Part shown: positions 17,176-25,360 of the stretch, one piece after another
Numbering within the stretch: the first letter of the stretch is position 1
How the letters are laid out: every line of letters begins with the position of its first letter
DNA from: Clostridia bacterium
GTDB lineage: Bacteria; Bacillota; Clostridia; Lachnospirales; Lachnospiraceae
Direction: 5' to 3'
Assembly (NCBI GenBank): GCA_910576325.1
Contig: CAJTIM010000019.1
Coordinates: 29,058-93,057, forward strand
Length of the DNA: 64,000 bases
The notes under the pieces: generated by a model
Database searches by the model: none
What the model was told of the DNA's origin: nothing
What the model saw: the letters and a program-made list of their open reading frames with translations, nothing else
Made by a program: the position numbers and the translations under genes

Positions 17176-17877
17176 TTATGCCTCCCTGTTAAAACGATAA
17201 CCAACGCCGCGGACGGTTAAAATATAAAAAGGGTGTTCCGGGTCTGGTTCAATTTTTTTTCGTAATTTGCTGATAAAAGACATGATATTGCTATCATCAA
17301 AAGCATATTCTTCCTCCCATACATGGGTATAAATCTGCTTTTTCGTAAATACCTTCCCTTTGTTTGCCGCAAGAAAAGAGAGCAGATCAAATTCTTTTCC
17401 TGTAAGTTCCACTTGTACGTCGTTCCTAAAAACAAGACGATTCAGATTATCAATCGTCATTCCCTGAAACACCATACAATCCGTTTCGGTGCCGGAAATT
17501 GGATTGAGCAGGGTATAACGCCGGATAAGGGAATTGACCCGCGCCATAAGCTCGTTAATGCTAAATGGCTTTGTCAGATAATCGTCTGCCCCCATTCGCA
17601 AGCCGGACACTTTATCTTCTTCATCGCTTTTTGCAGTGAGCATAAGAACGGGGACATTGCTTGTCTGCCGTACTTGCTGCAATACCTGAAAGCCGTCTAA
17701 ATCGGGCATCATGATATCAAGAATGATAAGTGAACAGGTATCTTTGTTTTCTGCCAAGATATGCAAGCCTTCTATACCGCCGCCTGCGACAATTGCAGCA
17801 AGGTTTTCCTGCTCTACGCATTTTTTCATAAGTGCGCAAAGCTCTTTATCATCATCAATAATCAAAACTTTATTCAT
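17176..17877 (-). CDS. OmpR-family response regulator
   Basis: 233 residues. Receiver domain: acidic pocket DDDKE (8-12), phospho-acceptor in LIILDIMMPDLDG (about residues 50-62), conserved Thr in LMLTAKSD and Lys in LTKPF. C-terminal winged helix with ELTGKEFDLLSFLAANKGKV and TVRGVGYRF. Genes for HTH protein, regulator and kinase are tightly linked. The three direct repeats at 16164-16193 are its most likely target. Confidence 0.93.
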   Translation of the reverse strand: MNKVLIIDDDKELCALMKKCVEQENLAAIVAGGGIEGLHILAENKDTCSLIILDIMMPDLDGFQVLQQVRQTSNVPVLMLTAKSDEEDKVSGLRMGADDYLTKPFSINELMARVNSLIRRYTLLNPISGTETDCMVFQGMTIDNLNRLVFRNDVQVELTGKEFDLLSFLAANKGKVFTKKQIYTHVWEEEYAFDDSNIMSFISKLRKKIEPDPEHPFYILTVRGVGYRFNREA

Positions 17878-18061
17878 GTTTTTTCTTCCTTTCTGCTTTC
17901 AACCGGGCATCTGTTGGTTTTTCTGCGTCTTTTGGTATCAGCCATAGCCGACTAAATTTTGCTACACCCGGTATGCGGTTTTCCTCACATAGCTTTTGCA
18001 CCCGTCTTTCTGAAATGCCCCATTTTTGTGCCGCTTCCGGGGCAGAAATATACTCTAACAT
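17870..18061 (-). CDS. Small excisionase-like/MerR-like HTH DNA-binding protein
   Basis: 63 residues: YISAPEAAQKWGISERRVQKLC is a winged-helix HTH of the HTH_17/excisionase type, followed by NRIPGVAKFSRLWLIPKDAEKP and a basic tail. It overlaps the response regulator start by eight bases and is the first gene of the regulatory operon, behind a promoter at 18101-18129. Despite the excisionase-like fold, its placement points to regulation of the operon; it could also be a leftover element excisionase. Confidence 0.8.
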   Translation of the reverse strand: MLEYISAPEAAQKWGISERRVQKLCEENRIPGVAKFSRLWLIPKDAEKPTDARLKAERKKKHE

Positions 18062-18100
18062 TTTCAGTCTCTCTCGCTTTCTATAAGTTTTATCACCATA

Positions 18101-18129
18101 ATTATATACGGTTAACCGAATAAATTCAA
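18101..18129 (-). promoter_or_regulatory. Promoter with internal palindrome for the HTH-regulator-kinase operon
   Basis: Minus strand TTGAAT (18129-18124), 17-base spacer, TATAAT (18106-18101). The spacer contains the perfect palindrome CGGTTAACCG (18109-18118), a plausible operator. Start codon of the HTH gene follows about 40 bases later. Confidence 0.7.
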
Positions 18130-18193
18130 GAAATTAAATAATACTTGGTATTTCCCAAACTTCTTCACAAGGCACAAATGATGGGGGATTTTT

Positions 18194-18898
18194 ATGGAAT
18201 CTTTAAAAAATTATATTTATATGGATATGGTCGGAATAGATAGCTTGTTATCTCAAATTACATCAGAACTAGTAGAAACAAGCCATATTCAGACAACAAG
18301 TAGAAAAGCCGGCAATGCAAATGGAAGCATTGGGTTTTCGGAAGTTGTCAAAAAAATATTTAAGGCAGATGTAAGTGTTTCTGGTGAAATGGAATCTGTA
18401 CAAACAATTGATAAAACCACAACACAACCTTATGAAGCAAAAATACAGCAGATTATTCAGTATGTCGAAAAGTGCGAAGTAGTATTGAAAAATAGGGCAG
18501 AAATACATAAAAACTATCAAGAGGATAAACAAAACTTTGTGTTACTTACAATGCCTTTTGATACAGATTTCTATCATAACGATTGGTTTAAAACAGTAGA
18601 TTTAGCAAATCAATGTGGATATATTCCATTCTATAAAGGTGGAGATGCCACTAATAAATTTAAAGATACATATCAGTATGATGATTCTTATTATAAGACA
18701 ATGGCTTTGAAAAAAATCAAGTTAACCATGAACCTAAGTATAAAGAAAATGGAACCCTTAGGTGGTTTCTCATCTCATTTGGCAACTTTATTTAGAGTAA
18801 CAAAAGGAACAAATATTCGTTTGGGAGTATTTGGTCATGTATATAAATTAACGGAATCCGTTTATCAAATAAAACCTTATGCTGTATGGAGAGGTTGA
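18194..18898 (+). CDS. Hypothetical protein resembling DUF6414
   Basis: 234 residues, AT-rich, on the opposite strand to its neighbours. The N-terminal YIYMDMVGIDSLLSQITSEL resembles the start of DUF6414 proteins, a family of unknown function; the middle is predicted helical and the C-terminus (LATLFRVTKGTNIRLGVFG) beta-rich. No transmembrane segment or catalytic motif is visible. Divergent from the regulatory operon with 130 bases between. DUF assignment is from memory of the N-terminal pattern and needs a profile search. Confidence 0.7.
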   Translation: MESLKNYIYMDMVGIDSLLSQITSELVETSHIQTTSRKAGNANGSIGFSEVVKKIFKADVSVSGEMESVQTIDKTTTQPYEAKIQQIIQYVEKCEVVLKNRAEIHKNYQEDKQNFVLLTMPFDTDFYHNDWFKTVDLANQCGYIPFYKGGDATNKFKDTYQYDDSYYKTMALKKIKLTMNLSIKKMEPLGGFSSHLATLFRVTKGTNIRLGVFGHVYKLTESVYQIKPYAVWRG

Positions 18899-19092
18899 TA
18901 TTTGTGGCTTTATTCTTGCTATGCTCAGAGCAATAAATAATGTGTAATAATTGCTGATTACCGACGAGACGTTAAAAGCATGGCACATAAGTACTGCTTG
19001 ATATTGCGAATTGTGACCAGATTCTCCAACATACAGTCTAATACAAAACTGATATACTTTATCCGGCAAATTATAAATACGTTTTGTATATT
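18899..19092. other. Non-coding stretch in the element
   Basis: AT-rich sequence between the hypothetical gene and the RepA remnant; no supported gene. Confidence 0.3.
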
Positions 19093-19320
19093 TTACCTTT
19101 CCATTCTGGTGGCTTTACTGTTTCTTAGCCAAAGAGACGGGGAAAAAGATAGGAAGGGAAAGGAATAGATATTTTGTAAATCAGTATTTAGTATATCTTT
19201 ATTTAATTGCATTGGATTTTCCGACGTCGGATAATCCGGTATCGGAAAATCCAATATCGGGTTATCCGGTGTCGGGTTCCAAATATCGAGCAATATCGGT
19301 TGAGGTTCTTTTGGAAAACA
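19093..19320 (-). pseudogene. Remnant of RepA-type replication initiator linker with 15-bp tandem repeats
   Basis: The minus strand encodes five-residue Pro repeats (NPTPDNPILDFPIPDYP, then TSENPMQLNKDIL) from 15-base imperfect tandem repeats at about 19216-19290, each ending TATCG or GTCG. Repeats of NPxxxNP followed by QLNxxxLNTDLQN are typical of the linker in RepA-family replication initiators of Tn1549-like elements. N- and C-terminal domains are absent, so this is a fragment. Confidence 0.55.
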
Positions 19321-19745
19321 GCCATAGCTTCAGCACTCCTTTTGCTGTGGGTATGTTACGCAATAGAATGCCATTTTGGCGGGGATAGGCATAAATCCTT
19401 ATCTCCGGCAGAAACACACCCGCAAAACCGCTTGTAGCAAGTCTCTTTTTGCTTCTATCGCGTAACATGAGGGTATATAAAGCGGCGTTCCCGTTTTCCC
19501 TGTTATGGGATAGAGAAACGCCGTGTCTGTGTCGTATTCAGTTTTCATTTATTCTTTCAATGTCGTACTGATATTGGAGTTTGCAGGATTCCGGGCGGCA
19601 TATCAAGGCTCTTTCCCTTAAAAGTAGTAAATTGGTAGTAAATTCAACTTGAAATCCTGCTTGTATGCCCGTAAATCAAGGCTTTTTTGAGATAATCAAC
19701 CATTTTAATATAAAAAAGAGAGTCATTTAAAGCCTAATATCCATC
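19321..19745. other. Right end of the element and flank, no gene
   Basis: Contains a GTAGTAAATT direct repeat pair near 19626-19642 (AGTAGTAAATTGGTAGTAAA), which may be recombinase arm sites, and the right inverted end sequence near 19670-19690. The 3' end of the ABC gene at 19746 follows. Confidence 0.4.
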
Positions 19746-20354
19746 CTAACACTTCTCCAAATCCTCCACCCGTGTACACACCTGCTGAAGAAGCGGCGTG
19801 CTGTGGCTCACAGCCAGAAGTCCGATGCCCCGCTCCTCTACCTCCCGGACAAGAAAGCTCCAGATCTGGCTCTGCGTAATAAGGTCCAGCATAGTACTGA
19901 TCTCATCCGCCAATATAAACTGCGTCCGCTCTCCCAAAGCCCTTGCAATGCAGAATCTTTGAAGCTCGCCGCCGGACAGCTCCGCCGGATAACGGTTCAG
20001 CCAGTCCGGTTCGATGCCAAGTCCCTCCACGATACGCTGCTTTGGGTGATCGCCATCCGCCAAAACATCTTTCATCCGAAGCCGGGGATTCACCACCTGC
20101 TCCGGATGCTGCCAGATCATCTGCACCGGACAATAATCCTTATATACGGACAATGGGCGCCCGTCTAAAAGAACCTCACCCTCATCCGGTTTCTCATAGC
20201 CGGCCAGAATCTTGCAAAAGGTCGTCTTTCCAAAACCGCTGGGAGCGATCAGACCAACCCGCTCCTCCTGGGTCAGCTTTAAACTGAAATCATCTAAAAT
20301 CTGCCTGCTGTCCGTTCCGTAGCGGAAGGAAATATGCTTTGCTTCCAATATCAT
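19746..20354 (-). CDS. Nickel/peptide ABC transporter ATP-binding protein (NikE/OppF-like)
   Basis: 202 residues, shorter than usual OppF (about 320) because the C-terminal oligopeptide/dipeptide extension is missing, as in NikE-type proteins. Walker A APSGFGKTTFCKILAG (about 38-53), Q-loop MIWQHPEQ, signature LSGGELQRFCIARAL (about 127-141), Walker B FILADEISTMLD. It overlaps nothing; nine bases follow the OppD-like gene. Last gene of the importer operon, adjoining the end of the foreign element. Confidence 0.88.
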   Translation of the reverse strand: MILEAKHISFRYGTDSRQILDDFSLKLTQEERVGLIAPSGFGKTTFCKILAGYEKPDEGEVLLDGRPLSVYKDYCPVQMIWQHPEQVVNPRLRMKDVLADGDHPKQRIVEGLGIEPDWLNRYPAELSGGELQRFCIARALGERTQFILADEISTMLDLITQSQIWSFLVREVEERGIGLLAVSHSTPLLQQVCTRVEDLEKC

Positions 20355-20363
20355 GTCTGCCTC

Positions 20364-21293
20364 CTATTCCGCGCTTATGCACCGTACCTTCCCGCCCCGG
20401 ACCTCCCGGTAGGGAATCTCCCTTTCGCATGCCTCGCAAAAATACTCGCACCTCGGCCCAAAAGGGCACCCCTTGGGCAGCTCCTTCACATAGGGCTGTG
20501 TCCCGCTGATAAACTGAAATCCATTCTGGGGCAATGCCCTCCAAAGCGCTTTGGAATAGGGATGCCGCAAGGTTTCCTCTCTGGCAAAATCCTTCACATC
20601 CGCATCCTCCACCGTAGTCCCGGCATAGAACACTGCCACTCGATCCGCCACTTCCAAAGCCTGTTCCAGATCATGGGTAATCAGCAGCACTCCGGCCCCT
20701 TGATCCGCCAGCTCCCGAAAATGGCTCATCACCCGCCGCACCATTTTCATATGAAGGCCCGGCGTCGGCTCGTCGGCTATCACCAGGCGGGGATTTCCCA
20801 TCATAGCCGTGGAAACAAGTACACGCCGATTCATTCCCCCGGACAACTCAAAGGGATAAAGCTCCTGAACCTCCTGTTTCAGATGATATCCTTCAAAAAT
20901 CCTATCCAGCTTCCTCTTTGATTCCGAATCATTTTTCCCCTTGCGGATCTGAGGTCCGATTTTCATCAGGGGGTCCAGAAATGCCACGCTCTGAGGCACC
21001 AGAACAATCTCATTTCCCCGAAGCTCCTCCTTCCGCTTTTGGGTCAGTTCCTCCCCGTCATACAAAATGGTTCCGCCAAGAACGCTGTTGTAAGGAAGAA
21101 TCCCCAGGACTGCGTGAGCCAGCAGACTTTTTCCGGAGCCGCTGGACCCTACCACCGCCACCATCTCACCTTCATGGATCGTCACATTGAGATCCCGAAT
21201 CACATCCAGATCCGTCCGCCCAAATCCCTTGTCATACTGCTGAAAAGAAACGGACAGGTTTTGTATTTCCAATATTATTTTTTTCTCATCCAT
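20364..21293 (-). CDS. Nickel/peptide ABC transporter ATP-binding protein (NikD/OppD-like)
   Basis: 309 residues from ATG 21293, preceded by GGAGG at seven bases. Walker A VGSSGSGKSLLAHAVLG (about 48-64), Q-loop VLVPQSVAFLDP, signature LSGGMNRRVLVSTAM, Walker B LVIADEPTPGL, and a C-terminal cysteine-containing oligopeptide extension (CPFGPRCEYFCEACERE), where OppD-type proteins carry a Cys cluster. Works with the OppF-like partner and the two permeases. The family imports peptides, nickel or nickel-chelates; substrate is unproven. Confidence 0.9.
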   Translation of the reverse strand: MDEKKIILEIQNLSVSFQQYDKGFGRTDLDVIRDLNVTIHEGEMVAVVGSSGSGKSLLAHAVLGILPYNSVLGGTILYDGEELTQKRKEELRGNEIVLVPQSVAFLDPLMKIGPQIRKGKNDSESKRKLDRIFEGYHLKQEVQELYPFELSGGMNRRVLVSTAMMGNPRLVIADEPTPGLHMKMVRRVMSHFRELADQGAGVLLITHDLEQALEVADRVAVFYAGTTVEDADVKDFAREETLRHPYSKALWRALPQNGFQFISGTQPYVKELPKGCPFGPRCEYFCEACEREIPYREVRGGKVRCISAE

Positions 21294-21325
21294 CCTATGA
21301 CCTCCCGCCATTCCGTTCCCGCTGT

Positions 21326-22150
21326 TTACACATGCGCGCTCCCCGGATCTAAAAGCTTCCGAAGGCTCTCCCCTGCCACATCAAAAAGCATCACTGTCAG
21401 CACCAGCAGCAAACCGGGAAACAGCGCCAGCCACCATTTTCCCATAGCCAGATACCGCATACTCTCCGAAAGAATCACCCCGATAGCCGGCTGCTCCGGG
21501 GACAGGCCGAAGCCCAGAAAGGTGATGCTCGCCTCATGCAGTATGGCATGGGGAAACAGCAGGATCAAGCCCACCAAAAACTGCGGAAACAAATGGGGAA
21601 CCATATGCTTCCAGGCAATCTGCCAGGAGCTAAGACCAAGCTTTTTTGCCACCTTAATATAAGGCGCCTCCTTAAGCTGCAGAACCTCCCCCCGAATCAG
21701 CCTGGCAAGAGAGGTCCAGTGAGTCAGCGACACTCCGATGACTACGCCCCGGAAGCCCTTGCCGCAGGCATAGGAAATAAGTATCAGCAGCAGGATATGG
21801 GGAATCCCCATAACCAAATCAATCACCCAGGTTACCGCGGAATCCACCGCCCGCCCCATTGTCGCCGAAACAATGCCGAGAAGCAAAGCCAAAAGCGCGC
21901 TCACCCCCGCAGCCAGAAGTCCGATACGGATGCTCATGGACAGCCCCGTAAGGGTACGCACAAACATATCCCGGCCCATCCAGTCTGTCCCAAAGACATA
22001 TTCCCCGCAGGGAGCCAAATCCTTCCTTGTAAAATCCGTCGCCATAGCCTCCTTGGCAAACACCTGTCCCGCAGCGGTAATCAGCGCCAGAAAAAGCACT
22101 GCCATGCCAAATAAAAGAACTGTTTTCTGCCTTCCATTCATACTTCTCAC
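21326..22150 (-). CDS. Nickel/peptide ABC transporter permease (NikC/OppC-like)
   Basis: 274 residues, six transmembrane segments, with the EAA loop VAKKLGLSSWQIAWKHMVPH (about 170-189). N-terminal GEYVFGTDWMGRDMFVRTL is typical for the OppC/NikC family. GTG at 22150 overlaps the stop of the NikB-like gene and has GGAGG nine bases upstream. Confidence 0.9.
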   Translation of the reverse strand: MRSMNGRQKTVLLFGMAVLFLALITAAGQVFAKEAMATDFTRKDLAPCGEYVFGTDWMGRDMFVRTLTGLSMSIRIGLLAAGVSALLALLLGIVSATMGRAVDSAVTWVIDLVMGIPHILLLILISYACGKGFRGVVIGVSLTHWTSLARLIRGEVLQLKEAPYIKVAKKLGLSSWQIAWKHMVPHLFPQFLVGLILLFPHAILHEASITFLGFGLSPEQPAIGVILSESMRYLAMGKWWLALFPGLLLVLTVMLFDVAGESLRKLLDPGSAHV

Positions 22151-23139
22151 AGTCCGGCACCTCCCTTGCGTATGCGGGGATCTACGATTCCATACAAAAT
22201 ATTTGCGATGAGATTCCCGCCGAATACAATTGCCGCACTGATCACCGTTATCCCAAGTAGCAGAGGCACGTCGCTTCCGATTCCCGCCGTCACGGCAGCC
22301 TGTCCAAGTCCCGGATAGGAAAAAATCTCCTCCACCAGAACAGAGCCGCCGAAAATCTCGCTGATAGACGCAAACTGCAAGGTCAGCGCCGGGAGAATGA
22401 CATTGCGAAAGCCATGATTCTTAAAAATACTCCATCCGCTTTCCCCTCTTGCCCGGGCAAAAAGCACGTAATCACTCTCCATAATATCAATCATTTTTTC
22501 CCTGGTGTGCAGGGCAATATTGGAAATGCCCGTAATGCTTAAGGTAAGCGCCGGAAGGACGGCATGGCGAATCCGATCCGCAAAGGTCACACCCGCAGCC
22601 TCCATTCCAATCGGAACACTGAGTCCCACAGGCAGCGCCTTCAGCCACACCGCAAATACCATCAGAAGCACCAGGGCCAGCCAGAAGGCGGGCGTACTGG
22701 CAATTACCAGAGAATAGCCCTTGACGACCTTATCCACCCAGGTTCCCCGCTTCATCCCGGCCAAAGCCCCAAGACAAAAACCAACCACACCGGAAATCAC
22801 CCAGGCAATGGCCAGAAGCCAGATGGAATTGGCGAATTTCACGGCAATCACTTCCGACACCGGCCTGCGGTACAACAGAGAAAGCCCCATATCGCCCCGA
22901 AAGAAATCCGAAGCCCAGGCCAAAAACCGCTCTGCGGCCGGCTGCCCTACGCCCCAATACTCATTCAGCTTTGCAATCTGCTCCTGGCTCATGCTTCCCA
23001 GCGCCGCCTGGCCGATATTGGCCTGCAGGGGATCTACCGGGGATAAGGACACCAGGAAAAATGCGGCAATGCTGACGCATACCAGCAGTAACATCATGCG
23101 GACTGCCTGTTTCGTTAAAAATAATAAATGTTGCTTCAC
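22147..23139 (-). CDS. Nickel/peptide ABC transporter permease (NikB/OppB-like)
   Basis: 330 residues, six transmembrane segments with the OppB-type large first loop and the EAA motif LFARARGESGWSIFKNHG (about 222-239), followed by LPALTLQFASISEIFGGSVL. Starts at GTG 23139 with GAGGTG five bases upstream. A repeat of family A sits just before the Shine-Dalgarno, in the 320-base gap to the binding-protein gene, so expression relative to the binding protein may be set there. Confidence 0.9.
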   Translation of the reverse strand: MKQHLLFLTKQAVRMMLLLVCVSIAAFFLVSLSPVDPLQANIGQAALGSMSQEQIAKLNEYWGVGQPAAERFLAWASDFFRGDMGLSLLYRRPVSEVIAVKFANSIWLLAIAWVISGVVGFCLGALAGMKRGTWVDKVVKGYSLVIASTPAFWLALVLLMVFAVWLKALPVGLSVPIGMEAAGVTFADRIRHAVLPALTLSITGISNIALHTREKMIDIMESDYVLFARARGESGWSIFKNHGFRNVILPALTLQFASISEIFGGSVLVEEIFSYPGLGQAAVTAGIGSDVPLLLGITVISAAIVFGGNLIANILYGIVDPRIRKGGAGL

Positions 23140-23155
23140 TCGGTCACCTCTATTC

Positions 23156-23295
23156 CAGTACCGTAATTCCCATATGATACATCTTACACAGAAGTATTTC
23201 CGGCCACAAAGCCATGTGTCCGTAAATCCTTCTATGCATCATATGGGTATTACTGTTTTCCAGTACCGTAATTCCCATATGATACATCTTACACT
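23156..23295. repeat. Structured repeat family A, block 2: one full and one truncated unit
   Basis: Full unit 23156-23256 with arms GTAATTCCCATATGAT and ATCATATGGGTATTAC that pair with one mismatch; core GGCCACAAAGCCATGTG then GTAAATC. A second unit starts at 23261 (105-base period) and stops after the left arm. The conserved tail (minus strand CGGTACTGGAATAG) is followed by the NikB-like Shine-Dalgarno. A separate GGAGC/GCTCC hairpin lies at about 23310-23347. Confidence 0.85.
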
Positions 23296-23460
23296 TCTTA
23301 TAGAATCACATACATGCAAAGGGGAGCCGCCGAAAACAGCTCCTTCTCTGCATTTTACCACAACGGGCGACATCCGCCAATCCCACAGAAATACGCATTG
23401 ATAAGATACCCGTAAGGTAAAGTTGGTTATTATAGGTTATTTATAATGGGTTTACTTATT

Positions 23461-25102
23461 TTACTGCCATATCCACTGATCCACATTGTTGACAATGGAC
23501 CATCCATGCCCGTGCGGGTGAAGCTTCTGCTCCGCCACCTTGAGATTTTCTCTAGACCAGTACAGATGATCGATATTCACAAGCCAGATCCAGGGAATAT
23601 CTCCCTCCTGAGTAATTCCGGTGGTTCCGTCCCACTGTGCCTTCTGCCAAAGCTCATAGGAAGTATCAAGATCACCGGCCGCCAAGGCTTCGTCCATATA
23701 CCGGTCAACCGTCTCATTGGAATAGGGTGAAAAACCGGCCAGTCCATTTTCCAGAGTATGGTAAATATTGTAAAGCTCCATAGGCGAATGTGCCCCCCAG
23801 CCCCACATCAAAGGCTCCGCCTGAGCACGATCATAGGCCGTATCCCAGCCCACACCCTCGATAGTCACCTCAATGCCAAGCTCTTTAAGCTGATTCTGCG
23901 TATCCGCCGCCAGAGCCTGACGCAGAGAATCGCTGGCCGGATACAGCAGATTGAAGGCCGCCCTTATCCCGTTCTTTTCCCGGATACCATCCGCCCCCGG
24001 CGTCCACCCTGCATTTTCCAGAATAGTCTTCGCTTCCTCCGGGTTATATTCTACCTCCGCCGCACTGTTATACCAGGGCATCTTATCGCATACGCTGTAA
24101 GCGGGCGTTCCGTAGCCGTTTACCACATTTTCCAGCATTTCCTGACGATCCATCCAGGCCGATGTTAATTGCACGGCGCACCTGAGAATCCGCGGTGAAA
24201 TCATTTCCAACAGCATTGCCGCCTTCGTCCGTCCCTGCCGGAACTGCCGGAAGGTTAAAGCCTCTGTTGTCCACCGTCTCAAAGGCCAAAAGCTCATAGC
24301 CGTCAATGGTCTGATCCGAGTAGGCCGCCGCCGTGTACGCCAGATCCACCTGGCCGGCCATTGCCGCCGCAAAAGCCGCGTCCTCCTCCATAAAGACAAT
24401 CGTAACCTGCTTCATCTTTATTTCCTCTCCATAATAATCCGGATTGGCTTCAAAGATAATCTGCTGTCCCTTGTCCCACTGTTTCATCAGATACCGTCCG
24501 GAACCGATGGGATGCTCTCCGTAATCGGAACCGTATGCATGCTCCGGCACGATACCCACAATGGCCATTGTATACGGCCAGATGGAATACGCCTGCGCCA
24601 TATGAAATTCCACCGTTGTGTCGTCCACCGCCACAGCCTCCGCAAGCATGGTAAAATCATTCACCGAGCTTGTTTCCTTCACCGTATTATAAGTAAACGC
24701 CACATCCGAAGCCGTAAGCGCCTCGCCATCCGTAAACTTTACATCATCCCGAATCGTCACGGTCCAAATCATGCCGTCCTCGCTCACCTGCATATCCGTT
24801 GCCAGATCGTATCCGATGGAAAGATCGGGATTGGTAACGGTCAAGGTGCTCTGAATCAACGGTTCATGCACATGCTCTCCGGCTCCCCAGCCGTAAGCCG
24901 GGTCAAAGCCTGCCTCCGGCTCCGAGTTCGGCCCCATCGCGACAATCACCGAGTCCCCGGCTCCGCCTCCCGAAAGCTCCGCCCCCTGTTCTTCCTGCTG
25001 CCGCCCATCCCCCCTGGGGGCTTCCTGTCCGGAACCGCAGGCAGAAAGAAGGTTTATGCCAAACATCATGGCTATAATAAAAGAAAGTTTTCTTCTTTTC
25101 AT
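23461..25102 (-). pseudogene. Nickel/peptide-type substrate-binding lipoprotein, frameshifted by a 4-base duplication
   Basis: Family 5 extracellular solute-binding protein. Signal peptide with lipobox LLSAC at about 18-22; mature part contains VTNPDLSIGYDLATD, DDVKFTDGEALTASDVAFTY and SQVRRAINIGLD. At that point the frame shifts: GGAT is present twice in tandem (plus strand ATCCATCC, 24148-24155). Removing one copy restores the expected GLDRQEMLENVVNGYGTPAY and an open frame to the stop at 23461, about 546 residues in total. Whether the duplication is a fixed loss, a phase-variable state or a sequencing error is not known. The importer permeases and ATPases downstream are intact. Confidence 0.85.
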
Positions 25103-25173
25103 TTCGTGTCATACCTCGCTCTCTGATACATCCTTACATTCATTTCGAAATAAAATGCGAATCAACAATTCTG

Positions 25174-25202
25174 ATTATACACATGTGTTAAAACCTTCAC
25201 AA
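25174..25202 (-). promoter_or_regulatory. Promoter of the nickel/peptide-type importer operon
   Basis: Minus strand TTGTGA (25202-25197), 17-base spacer, TATAAT (25179-25174), about 70 bases before the binding-protein start. The spacer includes ACACATGTGT, a 10-base perfect palindrome and possible operator. Confidence 0.75.
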
Positions 25203-25218
25203 GCCACCCCGGGGGATA

Positions 25219-25271
25219 TTTTTTCATATTTTTTCATATTTTTTTCACCTATTTTTTCACCCCTATTTTTT
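25219..25271 (-). promoter_or_regulatory. Five phased A-tracts upstream of the importer promoter
   Basis: On the minus strand TGAAAAAATA-like runs recur at 25219, 25229, 25239, 25252 and 25265, spaced 10, 10, 13 and 13 bases. Helically phased A-tracts directly upstream of a -35 box usually bend DNA or act as an UP element. Confidence 0.55.
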
Positions 25272-25308
25272 CAATCGCTGTTTTAATATCCAAATATACA
25301 TCTTACAT

Positions 25309-25351
25309 AAAAAGCGCCCGGGAACAAAAGCCGCATGGCCTCTGTCCCCGG
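25309..25351 (-). terminator. Rho-independent terminator of the FtsX-type operon
   Basis: Minus strand CCGGGGACA ... TGTTCCCGG stem followed by GCGCTTTTTAT, ten bases after the permease stop. Confidence 0.75.
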
Positions 25352-25360
25352 ACTCCTTCT

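Larger units (their letters stand above)
8737..19691. mobile_element. Decayed Tn1549-like integrative conjugative element remnant carrying a lantibiotic-immunity type cassette
   Basis: The region is bounded by inverted ~20-base sequences: AAAAAGCCTTGATTTACGGG at 8737-8756 and its reverse complement near 19670-19690 (CCCGTAAATCAA then GCTTTTTT). Inside are a relaxase with two internal deletions, mobC, an oriT-like region, the small HTH and sigma-like proteins typical of these elements, and a RepA remnant; no integrase, type IV secretion or excisionase gene of the element survives. The bacteriocin-immunity type operon in the middle looks intact. Boundaries are inferred from the end sequences and from gene content, so they could be off by some bases. 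Confidence 0.7.
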
